From Chitinophagales bacterium (lineage in GTDB: Bacteria; Bacteroidota; Bacteroidia; Chitinophagales; UBA8649), in the NCBI GenBank assembly GCA_020635975.1, contig JACJYT010000007.1:71838-135837 (forward strand): a stretch of DNA of 64,000 nucleotides, in the 5' to 3' direction. How positions within the stretch are numbered: the first letter of the stretch is position 1; each line of letters opens with the position of its first letter. Shown piece after piece: positions 44,268 through 52,928 of the stretch. A model generated the notes under the pieces. It had not been told where the DNA came from and did no database searches. It saw only the letters and a program-made list of their open reading frames with translations. The position numbers and the translations under genes were made by a program.

Positions 44268-46751
44268 TTATTCAATTACAATTTTATTCACTATTGCCCC
44301 TTCTTTTGTTTCCACTCGAATGTAATAGATACCCGATTGAGCTTCTTCAATACGACAAGTTTTGTTGGTATTGTAGGTGTAGGAAATTTCTTCTCCTAGA
44401 CTATTAAAAACTTCAAGCCCAAGTATTTCTTCATCTATGGATATGGTGAATTCGCCTTTATTTGGGTTGGGATAAATGAAATTTTCTACTTCAGAATTGA
44501 AATTCAAAATACTACTAATTACCAAATTAAATTCAAGCGATAAACTACTGCAAGAATTGGCATTCGTTAACATGACTTGATAGTTTCCACTTTGTGTTGC
44601 TAGGTATTCTGACGAACTAGCTCCAGGAATGGCATTGCCATTAAAAAACCATTGGTAGCTATAAGCTGGAAGCATATCGGTAGTTAAGAGGTTGCCGAAT
44701 TGACTTATTGTTGGCGTGTCTGGGTTTGGATAAACTTCTATAAACAAGGTATCCATTTCAATTTCGCCACTAATATAATCAATGGCTTGGGCAATTATTT
44801 CTTCACTTGCAGACATAGGGTAATAAAAATTCAGTGCCTCATTTGGAAAGTTCAACCAAGATAAACTAACACTATCGGAGCCTCCAGTAGCGCTTAAAAA
44901 TAAAATAACAGAATCTCCAGCACATAGACTAGTTTGATCGGACGCTATTGTAAGATTTAGATCGTAATTTGAAAAAATTGAACTAGTGACAGAACAAGAA
45001 CTAGAACCAGATACTACAACAGAATAAAAACCCTGTGCAGTAGGAGTGTAGCTTGCACTTTGAGCACCATTTATGCTAGTTCCATTTAGATACCATTGAT
45101 AATTATATCCTGAAACCGTGCTAAGTACGCCATTGTTTTCTGTAATACTAACAGAAGCAGGAAGATTTACTACTTGAACCAAAGTAGTATCATAGAGAAT
45201 TTGACCGCTAAGAAGATCTGTTATTTTCAATACATACGTTGAAGTGGTACTTGGAGAAACCATTACGGTGTCGCCTAGTAAATTTCCGGGCATCCAACGA
45301 TATTCTATGCTATCTGAACCCTTTAGATGTTGACCAAATAAGGGGATGGAGTCACCTTGACAAATAATATGATCATTCATTTCTACAAGCTCCATATTTT
45401 GTTTAATAATGGAAAAATCGTCAACAATTTGTCCTGTGCTGGCTAAGTGTCTTCCTCGAATTTCATTCTTATATACATCCAAAATTAGAGAACCATAATT
45501 CCCATCTCCGCTATATACACTACTCATTACTGGATGAGGACTGCCAATATTTCCTTCTGAACTTCCGGCATTTCCAACAACGGCATAAACCGTTCCTTGA
45601 GGGGCACTACTAAAACTATTTTTTATATAGGCATTTCCATTTGCCTTATTGCCATCGCTATTATCAATAATCATAGAAGGATTAAAGGTGTTGGAATAAT
45701 CGTAATGCCCATGAATTAGGTAGGATCTTTCATAAACATGACTATGTCCGCAAATTATTAAATCCACATCGTAAGATTCAAGAATTGGAACAATCTCTTC
45801 TCTCATATCCTTCATAACATCTTCGTAGAAATCATCACTATCATGAGAACCTTTAGAGTAGGGAGGTTGGTGCCAATAAGCGATAACCCAGTCTTTGTCG
45901 TTTTGCTGTAAATCTTGATGAATAAAGGTTTTCATTTGATTTAATACATTGTTGTTGGTAATGTGGTACACCTCAGAATTTAAGGATAGTAGATGGGTAT
46001 TACCATAATCGAAAGAATAGAAAACTTCGTGGGTAGAAGGATAACCGCCCGCCTCGGCTTGCTCTGGAACATCTACAATATCATAATAGGGGCCATCATG
46101 ATCGCTTATACTGCTTAAAGTATAGGGGATGCCCAGTATTCCATTATTACTCCATATCGTATTGTAATCATGATTTCCTGGACTTGGCCAAAAAGGCAAC
46201 CAAGAAAAAATATCGCTATATCCTGCTAAGCCAAATACATTACTTTGGTATTCGCTATCCTTTCCATCTTGATAGGCATTATCTCCTAGCCAAATCCAAA
46301 TATCGGGATCTATGCCTTGAGCTCTAGTATAATTCTCGAAGGATTGTTTCGTTTCAATTTGACCTTGATTTCCTTTTCCAAAATCTCCAGTTGCCCAAAT
46401 ACGAATATTTTGCTCTGTATAAGGTAGAGGAGAAGTAATAAAATAATGATTAGAATCTGGAGTACTCAGCATAGTATTTCCGTAACCAACTGCATAATAG
46501 TATTTTGTGTATGCTTGTAGATTTGGAATTTGAACTACATGTTGGTTTACTGAAGCTGACTGATTGATTTGATTGTTCAAAGCATTTGGGTCGGCCCCAT
46601 ACCAAACCGTAGAGTTAGTAGGACTACTGGTTCTCCAAATCACTATAATATCGGAAGAAGTTGGGGTTTGTAAGTACGGACCTCTTGTAATATTTTGAGC
46701 AAAAACGAGTAAAAAACTGCAAACTAGATTTATAGTAAAAAATGCTTTCAT
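44268..46751 (-). CDS. Secreted purple-acid-phosphatase-like metallophosphoesterase with T9SS type A domain
   Basis: An 827-residue extracellular phosphoesterase. The signal peptide ends LLVFAQ. An N-terminal fibronectin-like domain (about 20-110) starts with ITRGPYLQTPTSSDIIV, typical of purple acid phosphatases. Metal-binding motifs follow in order: TGDFGKGN (about 122-129), LGDNAYQDG (about 154-162), GNHDY (about 192-196), YWHQPPYSKGSH (about 290-301) and CGHSHVYERS (about 334-343). Two Ig/PKD-like regions are at about 455-730. The end, YPNPNKGEFTI onward, is a T9SS type A domain. Probably releases phosphate from organic phosphorus. Confidence 0.92.
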   Translation of the reverse strand: MKAFFTINLVCSFLLVFAQNITRGPYLQTPTSSDIIVIWRTSSPTNSTVWYGADPNALNNQINQSASVNQHVVQIPNLQAYTKYYYAVGYGNTMLSTPDSNHYFITSPLPYTEQNIRIWATGDFGKGNQGQIETKQSFENYTRAQGIDPDIWIWLGDNAYQDGKDSEYQSNVFGLAGYSDIFSWLPFWPSPGNHDYNTIWSNNGILGIPYTLSSISDHDGPYYDIVDVPEQAEAGGYPSTHEVFYSFDYGNTHLLSLNSEVYHITNNNVLNQMKTFIHQDLQQNDKDWVIAYWHQPPYSKGSHDSDDFYEDVMKDMREEIVPILESYDVDLIICGHSHVYERSYLIHGHYDYSNTFNPSMIIDNSDGNKANGNAYIKNSFSSAPQGTVYAVVGNAGSSEGNIGSPHPVMSSVYSGDGNYGSLILDVYKNEIRGRHLASTGQIVDDFSIIKQNMELVEMNDHIICQGDSIPLFGQHLKGSDSIEYRWMPGNLLGDTVMVSPSTTSTYVLKITDLLSGQILYDTTLVQVVNLPASVSITENNGVLSTVSGYNYQWYLNGTSINGAQSASYTPTAQGFYSVVVSGSSSCSVTSSIFSNYDLNLTIASDQTSLCAGDSVILFLSATGGSDSVSLSWLNFPNEALNFYYPMSASEEIIAQAIDYISGEIEMDTLFIEVYPNPDTPTISQFGNLLTTDMLPAYSYQWFFNGNAIPGASSSEYLATQSGNYQVMLTNANSCSSLSLEFNLVISSILNFNSEVENFIYPNPNKGEFTISIDEEILGLEVFNSLGEEISYTYNTNKTCRIEEAQSGIYYIRVETKEGAIVNKIVIE

Positions 46752-46865
46752 GATTTTATTTATGGAAGTAAAAATAAGCTACGAAACTTTCTAAAAAAAG
46801 TAAATACTGAAAAATTAATGATTTGAAAACAAAGTACAAATATTAGTTTACAAGCAATTTATACT

Positions 46866-46873
46866 TAGTTTTG
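46866..46873 (+). promoter_or_regulatory. -7 box of hbd promoter
   Basis: Reads TAGTTTTG, 27 nt before the hbd ATG. Confidence 0.5.
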
Positions 46874-46900
46874 CAGCATTCTTAATTTATAATTATACAA

Positions 46901-47791
46901 ATGAAAAATATAGCTGTTATCGGAGCGGGAACCATGGGAAATGGTATAGCTCATGTTTTCGCACAAAAAGGTTTTAAAGTGAATTTAATTGATGTTTCTA
47001 CAACATCATTAGAAAAAGCCCTAGCAACTATTTCCAATAACTTAGATAGAATGCTAGCAAAGGGAAGCATTACGGAGCTAGAAAAAGAGGCAACATTGGC
47101 CAATTTAAGCACTTATACAGAAATAGCTAAAGGAGTAGCAAATGCTGAATTGGTAGTTGAAGCAGCAACTGAGAATGTGGATTTAAAATTAAAAATATTT
47201 GAACAATTAGAAGCGGCGGCCCCTGCATCTTGCATTTTGGCTAGCAATACCTCATCTATTTCTATCACGAAAATTGCAAGTGCTACCAAACGCCCAGATA
47301 AAGTAATCGGCATGCACTTTATGAATCCTGTTCCTATCATGAAGTTAGTAGAAATCATAAGAGGCTATTCTACTAGCAAAGAAACTATGGATAGCATAGT
47401 AGAAATGACAAAAACTCTAGATAAAATTCCGGTAGAAGCAAATGATTATCCTGGTTTTGTTTCTAATAGAATTTTAGTGCCTATGATAAATGAAGCCATT
47501 TATGCACTATACGAAGGTGTGGCTGGTGTTGAAGAAATTGATCAGGTAATGATGTTGGGCATGGCTCATCCCATGGGTCCTTTACAACTAGCCGATTTTG
47601 TTGGTTTAGATGTGGCCTTATCAATATGCAATGTACTTTATCAAGGCTTTGGAAATCCTAAATATGCTCCTTGTCCACTTTTAGTAAACATGGTACAAGC
47701 TGGCAAACTTGGGGTTAAATCAGGCGAAGGCTTTTACAGTTACGAAGGTGGTTATAAAAATAAAGTAGTCAGTTCTCAATTTAAAAAATAA
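46901..47791 (+). CDS. hbd: 3-hydroxybutyryl-CoA dehydrogenase
   Basis: NAD(P)-dependent oxidation of 3-hydroxyacyl-CoA or the reverse. The N-terminal Rossmann motif is VIGAGTMGNGIAHVFAQKG (about 5-23). ASNTSSISIT (about 113-122) and GMHFMNPVPIMKLVEII (about 137-153) hold the catalytic Ser and His, and GFVSNRILVPMINEAIY (about 184-200) opens the dimerisation domain. At 296 residues it is a stand-alone enzyme, not the fused FadB form. It has its own promoter and terminator, so it is monocistronic. Role in fatty-acid or amino-acid catabolism, or polyhydroxybutyrate-type metabolism, is open. Confidence 0.94.
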   Translation: MKNIAVIGAGTMGNGIAHVFAQKGFKVNLIDVSTTSLEKALATISNNLDRMLAKGSITELEKEATLANLSTYTEIAKGVANAELVVEAATENVDLKLKIFEQLEAAAPASCILASNTSSISITKIASATKRPDKVIGMHFMNPVPIMKLVEIIRGYSTSKETMDSIVEMTKTLDKIPVEANDYPGFVSNRILVPMINEAIYALYEGVAGVEEIDQVMMLGMAHPMGPLQLADFVGLDVALSICNVLYQGFGNPKYAPCPLLVNMVQAGKLGVKSGEGFYSYEGGYKNKVVSSQFKK

Positions 47792-47804
47792 GAACTACCA
47801 AACT

Positions 47805-47845
47805 AAAAAAGCCCTCTCTCCTAAATATTGGAAAGAGGGCTTTTT
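47805..47845 (+). terminator. Intrinsic terminator after hbd, probably bidirectional
   Basis: A-rich left arm AAAAAGCCCTCT pairs with AGAGGGCTTTTT through a stem of about 14 bp with a small internal mismatch, followed by T-rich sequence. It lies between hbd and the convergent LamG-PNGase gene. Confidence 0.9.
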
Positions 47846-47870
47846 ATTTTCCTTATCTCGGTCGTTCTTT

Positions 47871-50381
47871 CTATTCTAGAATCAACTTTCTTGAAGTATT
47901 CTTAGAGCCCTGTATTACTTCTATGATATAGAGGCCTTTAGCTTGATTACTTATATCCAAATAGAGCTCACTATTTAGCTGATAAAAATCGAGTGCAGTA
48001 ATCTTAGCACCCAAATAATCATAAATATTTACTTTAGATTTGGTCTTATCTTCTAGTTCTACTATAAACTTTCCTGCACTCGGATTAGGATAAAGGTAGA
48101 TTTGTAAATCCTTTTCTAAGGGCTTACTAAGGTTCGTATAAGTGGTATCCGAATTAAACGGTGTGTTACTTTTAAAAACCAAGGCAGAAGAAACAATGAG
48201 ATGTGGATTGAAGCCTTGATTGCAATTGGCACAGGTTACGCCGGTCACGCAATCGGGATGATTAGGGTGGCATAAATCTACATAATTTTCATTGAATATA
48301 TACTTCAATTCTACTTGTGCTCCACTAATATAAGGCGACATATCGTAGGTGAACCAAGGAGCAATGCTACCCGGACACCAACCCGCTCTATCATATTGCC
48401 AAGTTCCTGCTTGCGGACTACAAGCGTCTGGATTAGGGTTGCAATCTAACCAATTATGCTGGGTAAAAGTTTGACTTCCATCTACCCAAAGGTGATGTGT
48501 GTCTTCATGAAATTCTGCAGCATTTCCGGTATTGTAATTTACATCCCAACCATGACCCGTAGAAACTAGTTTAATCGTAGCGGCTTCAGAGTTAATTGGA
48601 ACCTCAACATTCAAAATTTCACAAGGTTGAAGATTAGAATAGTTACCAAAATCATAAGTATTATTCCATAATTTCTCAATTTGCGAATATTTTTGATTTG
48701 GAATACCGGCACGATAATCTAGATTTAAATTGTATTCAAAGCCATTTCCAGCGGTTCCAAGTGCTACTTTAAAATCTATTTTACCTTGCAGCAAAGCCAT
48801 AAAATCGCTCAGATCAATTTGATGTGTGCAAGCTACCCCATAAGGCGTTAAGTATCTAATAATTTCATACCACTCGCCATTATGCCCTTTAGCATAAACA
48901 TGCGAAACTCTGTCCCAAGGATCACAACCTCCAGGAGGACAAACAATATCCAATTCGGCATCGATAAGATCAAAAGCGCCAACAAAACTTGGTAGTTCGG
49001 CAGTTACCGTTTGCGTGCCTACATTCACATCTAACCACAAATCATTAAAGGCATCCAAGTTGATATCGCTAATTGTGGAAGTAAGTTCAAAATTAACCGA
49101 AGTGCTAGTACTTGCCCCATAATTATTTCTAGCCACCACTTCAAAAGTGTGGGTACCATAGTTAGTTGGCGTCCAAAGAGAAGTATAATGTTTGTTTCCC
49201 CAAGATTTTATTCCTACTTTTTCTCCATCTACATAAAACTCGACCATAGAAACATTAAATAGTTCTGGATAAGCAATATCCACAATCGCAGCCAACTCAA
49301 TTGGATCTAGGCTAGGTGAATAGAAAGGAGCATTTAATGGATTCCGGATATCGATATCTGCTACCAGGTTGTTTGGATCTATTACCAGAAAAGAGGTACT
49401 GAGCTCTTCAGCAGGGCTATAACTAGCATTCCCTAATTGCTTAGCCTTGACCCAAACTTCTCCTGCTTGTCCACTTAAGCTAAGTACATTTCCTTGAACA
49501 GTAGCCGGACCAGAAATAACTTCAAAACTAACTGCTAAACCAGAACTCGCTGTTGCATCCAAAATAAATGGTGCCTCTACACTTACCTTATTCGGAATTG
49601 CAGGAAAGCTAATGGCTTGGGTACCAGGATCAAGACTTCCTCCAAAATTGGAAGAATCGCTTAACAATTCTAAATTATACAAATCAGCATCTCTTGTGCC
49701 GCCGCCTATTTCTGATTTTAATTTAGTTATGCTGGTATTGTTTTGGTTGGGATAACCTTGATCAAATTTATAATACAATTCTAGATTGGCTTCATTGCCA
49801 ACTAGCTCGTTTACCATCATATCTTGAATTTCTGCTTGAGTCAAAGCTTTCGACCAAAGTGTTACTTCATCGGCTCGACCTTGATACACAAAGTTATAGC
49901 CAGAAGCTAAGCTTTTACCGATACCAAAGGGCTTATCGCTTGAAACAAAATTGCCGGTAGCATTTCTTGTTCCAGTTGAAATTCCATTAATAAAAGTTTC
50001 TACTTTAACACCATCATATACCATCGCAATGTGTTGCCATTGGTTAGTCACAATCGTATTGTCGGCACTTGGGGCATCAAAAGTACCATTGGTGGTAGTA
50101 AGTCGACATTCTAATTTTCCGTTCGCAAGCTGCAGAACGTAAAAATTCCCGCTACCAGTGCCTAAACCTCTTATACCCATCATACCACTTCCATAGCGTA
50201 GAATATCACTATAAAACCATCCTGTCATAGATATGGTGTTGCTGTTATTAATATAAGAAGCTGCATTTTCATGCATTACATAATCGTCAATTCCGTCAAA
50301 ATGTAAATTTTGATTAGATTGCGAGTAAGCAAATCCAAGTACTAAACTGAAAAGAAAGCTGTAGGTAGTTTTCATTTGCAT
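47871..50381 (-). CDS. Secreted LamG-PNGase F-like glycoamidase with T9SS type A domain
   Basis: An 836-residue exported protein. A signal peptide (about 1-20) ends FAYSQS. Residues 22-215 are a LamG/concanavalin-type sandwich (LHFDGIDDYVMHE to LYYKFDQGY). An Ig-like linker follows to about 450. Residues 455-745 resemble peptide-N-glycosidase F: CDPWDRVSHVYAK, GEWYEIIRYLTPYG, GFEYNLNLDY, AAEFHEDTHH and DRAGWCPGS. Asp490, Glu549 and Glu623 line up with the catalytic Asp60, Glu118 and Glu206 of the Elizabethkingia enzyme. The last 75 residues (LYPNPSAGKFIVEL on) are a T9SS type A domain. Expected to release N-glycans from glycoproteins. Confidence 0.9.
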   Translation of the reverse strand: MQMKTTYSFLFSLVLGFAYSQSNQNLHFDGIDDYVMHENAASYINNSNTISMTGWFYSDILRYGSGMMGIRGLGTGSGNFYVLQLANGKLECRLTTTNGTFDAPSADNTIVTNQWQHIAMVYDGVKVETFINGISTGTRNATGNFVSSDKPFGIGKSLASGYNFVYQGRADEVTLWSKALTQAEIQDMMVNELVGNEANLELYYKFDQGYPNQNNTSITKLKSEIGGGTRDADLYNLELLSDSSNFGGSLDPGTQAISFPAIPNKVSVEAPFILDATASSGLAVSFEVISGPATVQGNVLSLSGQAGEVWVKAKQLGNASYSPAEELSTSFLVIDPNNLVADIDIRNPLNAPFYSPSLDPIELAAIVDIAYPELFNVSMVEFYVDGEKVGIKSWGNKHYTSLWTPTNYGTHTFEVVARNNYGASTSTSVNFELTSTISDINLDAFNDLWLDVNVGTQTVTAELPSFVGAFDLIDAELDIVCPPGGCDPWDRVSHVYAKGHNGEWYEIIRYLTPYGVACTHQIDLSDFMALLQGKIDFKVALGTAGNGFEYNLNLDYRAGIPNQKYSQIEKLWNNTYDFGNYSNLQPCEILNVEVPINSEAATIKLVSTGHGWDVNYNTGNAAEFHEDTHHLWVDGSQTFTQHNWLDCNPNPDACSPQAGTWQYDRAGWCPGSIAPWFTYDMSPYISGAQVELKYIFNENYVDLCHPNHPDCVTGVTCANCNQGFNPHLIVSSALVFKSNTPFNSDTTYTNLSKPLEKDLQIYLYPNPSAGKFIVELEDKTKSKVNIYDYLGAKITALDFYQLNSELYLDISNQAKGLYIIEVIQGSKNTSRKLILE

Positions 50382-50433
50382 AAATCCGTTTTGTTGATAA
50401 AGATATGAGAATTTTTATGTTCGGAAGAGGCAC

Positions 50434-50475
50434 AAAAAAAGCGTGCTAGCAAACACAAGGAATTCGCTAACACGC
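50434..50475 (-). terminator. Intrinsic terminator after the DUF2330 gene
   Basis: Stem GCGTGCTAGC (50441-50450) pairs with GCTAACACGC (50466-50475) with one mismatch. On the minus strand seven T follow at 50440-50434. It separates the DUF2330 operon from the downstream LamG-PNGase gene. Confidence 0.88.
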
Positions 50476-50501
50476 TACAAAAAAAACGGGGTCTAGTTAC
50501 T

Positions 50502-51992
50502 TTATAAGTTATAAAGAACTCTATTTCTAAAGTAAAGGCTTGCTAAAAGAACTAGTAAAAGAGAACTTACACTTAATAGTATATTTTTTATGTCATGCCC
50601 TCCATTTAGATCCGGTAGAGAAGGAAGCAAAAAGCCTTTATTTCCTCTTTCTTTATCTTTTTTCGCTCGCTCATATTTAGATTGATAAGTACTTAGATAG
50701 TAGGAATATTCATCCATATCCCAACCCGTTAAATAAGCTAGCTCATCCAATTCGTTTTCTCTTCTATCCAATACCTTCTTGTAATAGTTCGCTGCGGCAT
50801 CGCAATCAATCGGACCTTGAACTGGATGTGTCATAATATAGCGTCCTTGAAAATTCTCTTTATTAGGTGTAGTTTGGAAGAACAAATCTTGAGGGAAATG
50901 CTCTCTATCGTATTTTACGTGTAATCTTGTCATAAATAGTTCGCCATCATAATCTGCGCCGCCCCATCCGTTATTATAACCTGGCGTTGTCCAGAAAACA
51001 CCAGCATCCTTTAGTTCAGCGTAACTAGGCGGAGTGGTGGAGCAGGGGTCGCATTTCGTATAGTTAGAGCTGCTCAAATCCCAGCTATACTCTAAGAACA
51101 CGGTATTTCTACCATTGCGCTTATAGGCTTTATCAAAAGCATCTTTATAAAACTGGCCAAAATTTTCATTGATAAAAGTTGGAATGTTCTTATCTGTAGG
51201 AATTTTAGTCGTTCTATAATTCGTGGTTTCTATTCTGCCATTTTTAGTGAAAGCGTAAACAATTAAATCTTGCGCTTCTTCTGCATTTGCCATTCCTAAA
51301 CGAATAGGCAGCATAAATCGATTAGATTCATAGCTAATTTGTATTGGTCTTAGATAATCATAGCCGCTTGATTGTTGCTTATCTAAATTTACTTTTACCA
51401 CAAAAAATTTCAGATTGCTTTTGATATAAGGATCAAGTACTTCTTCAGCGTCCTTAGGTATTTTATAGGCATTTTTAGTAAGCCAAGCTTTTAAACCGCC
51501 AGATTCCTCTGCCGAAAGTATTAGGATATCGTATTCACCAATGGTGTAGCTCGCTTCAATTTTAACACCATAGTCGGCATCCGATTCTTTTTCTGCAGGC
51601 GCCATATCCATCACTTTACTACTAGAAGTTAGCGATTCCTCATTAATCGAATATCGATAATCATAACAGGGATTCTCGTCGTAATATTCTACTAATCTCG
51701 GACCAGAATACAAATCCAATTTATCAAAAATATATCGATCAACCACCTTAATATCCTTTTCCTTTAAAACAGTAGGAACTGGAACTACCATGGCAAAATC
51801 TTTAACATCACCATAAAAATCGTTGCTCATAGTTATAACATTCCGATTATCCTCTCGAACCAAGATAACTTGAGAGGCTTTGTTGAATAATTTGGTGTCT
51901 GCTTTGGAGACATAAAATCCACAAAAACTGTAGCCTTGAATTATAAACAGTGTCATAACAAGACCGGTACTTAAAAATGCTTTAAAATTCAT
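50502..51992 (-). CDS. DUF2330-family secreted protein with C-terminal membrane anchor
   Basis: A 496-residue protein. The signal peptide ends near residue 22 (GYSFCGFYVSK). The N-terminal part matches the DUF2330 pattern as I recall it: CGFYVSKADTKLFNKASQ, then a segment with MSNDFYGDVKDFAMVVPVP. In its middle is an EYSWDLSSSNYTKCDPCSTT segment with CxxC. Near the end a hydrophobic helix (about 470-488, ILLSVSSLLLVLLASLYF) is followed by basic residues, so the protein is probably anchored facing the periplasm. It is three bases downstream of the RnfD-like gene. Biochemical function is unknown. Confidence 0.85.
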   Translation of the reverse strand: MNFKAFLSTGLVMTLFIIQGYSFCGFYVSKADTKLFNKASQVILVREDNRNVITMSNDFYGDVKDFAMVVPVPTVLKEKDIKVVDRYIFDKLDLYSGPRLVEYYDENPCYDYRYSINEESLTSSSKVMDMAPAEKESDADYGVKIEASYTIGEYDILILSAEESGGLKAWLTKNAYKIPKDAEEVLDPYIKSNLKFFVVKVNLDKQQSSGYDYLRPIQISYESNRFMLPIRLGMANAEEAQDLIVYAFTKNGRIETTNYRTTKIPTDKNIPTFINENFGQFYKDAFDKAYKRNGRNTVFLEYSWDLSSSNYTKCDPCSTTPPSYAELKDAGVFWTTPGYNNGWGGADYDGELFMTRLHVKYDREHFPQDLFFQTTPNKENFQGRYIMTHPVQGPIDCDAAANYYKKVLDRRENELDELAYLTGWDMDEYSYYLSTYQSKYERAKKDKERGNKGFLLPSLPDLNGGHDIKNILLSVSSLLLVLLASLYFRNRVLYNL

Positions 51993-51995
51993 AGT

Positions 51996-52856
51996 TTAAT
52001 TTTTTTCTAGTTTATAAATAGTTTTTGGCGAAATCCATTCGAATTTTTTGGATTGCCACAAATGATCGAGAATGGGTGTAAATGGCGCTGCAAAGAAGAG
52101 TACCCATATTGGCGCAGCATAAATAAACATATAAGAGCTTAATATAAAGGATACGATGGCTATTGCAGATGCCCAAAATATTCGTGCACCTCTATGATTC
52201 GGCGTGGTCATAGGATCGGTAATCATAAAGAAAGTAAACAGAACTAAGGTGCCACTTGCTAATTGATGCAAGAGGACATCGGCAGTCCAGCCTAAATAAA
52301 AAATAGATCGAAAGGCATTCAAAGCTCCAAAGACTAGGAAGAAGCTTAAGCTCGCATCTAAACGATCTACTCTTTTTAGCACTAAAAATCCGAGTATGCC
52401 TAAACTAAAAAGGATTAGCAAATGGCTGCCCCATTGCCCCGGAGAAATCCAAGAATCTTGAAATACAATGGTGGTTAAAATGATGCCGATATTAACCGGA
52501 TTAAAAATATGCTTAGTCTTGTAGCGTATCAAGAACTTACTGGAAATTGCAATAAAGGAAGCAAGGATGGCTGTAGAGTAGGAGTTGCTTTTAAAAAGCA
52601 GACAAAGTCCGAGAGAAGTAATTAAAGCGCTTTTCCAAGAATTTGCTTTTGCCCCAATAGTTCTAGCTCCGATATACTGAAAAATCTGAGCGGATACTAA
52701 GACTAAAGTATAGTAAACTAAGTTTTCAGTCCAATCTAAGAAGAGCATTCCAAGAATTAAAAAACTTGCTAAATATGCTATTTGAAAATGCCTTGCATCG
52801 TTTACTAAGCTCTTCATTTTTAACTTAATATAATTTTTACAATTCTCTATTGTCAT
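51996..52856 (-). CDS. RnfD/NqrB-like integral membrane protein
   Basis: A 286-residue protein with about eight to nine hydrophobic segments. KTKHIFNPVNIGIIL (about 113-127) and FMITDPMTTPNHRGARIFWA (about 209-228) match the RnfD/NqrB family. In canonical members a Thr in a similar place carries covalent FMN; here the candidate is in DPMTTP. No other Rnf or Nqr subunit is nearby. A shorter start at 52817 (MKSLVNDAR) is possible. With the DUF2330 gene three bases downstream it forms a two-gene operon. Confidence 0.82.
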   Translation of the reverse strand: MTIENCKNYIKLKMKSLVNDARHFQIAYLASFLILGMLFLDWTENLVYYTLVLVSAQIFQYIGARTIGAKANSWKSALITSLGLCLLFKSNSYSTAILASFIAISSKFLIRYKTKHIFNPVNIGIILTTIVFQDSWISPGQWGSHLLILFSLGILGFLVLKRVDRLDASLSFFLVFGALNAFRSIFYLGWTADVLLHQLASGTLVLFTFFMITDPMTTPNHRGARIFWASAIAIVSFILSSYMFIYAAPIWVLFFAAPFTPILDHLWQSKKFEWISPKTIYKLEKN

Positions 52857-52928
52857 CTTCTTGCTTTTAAAGTTGAGATGTCGTAATTTTAGAATTCCAT
52901 AAGTTTTAACTAAAAAAAATTACCCTTA

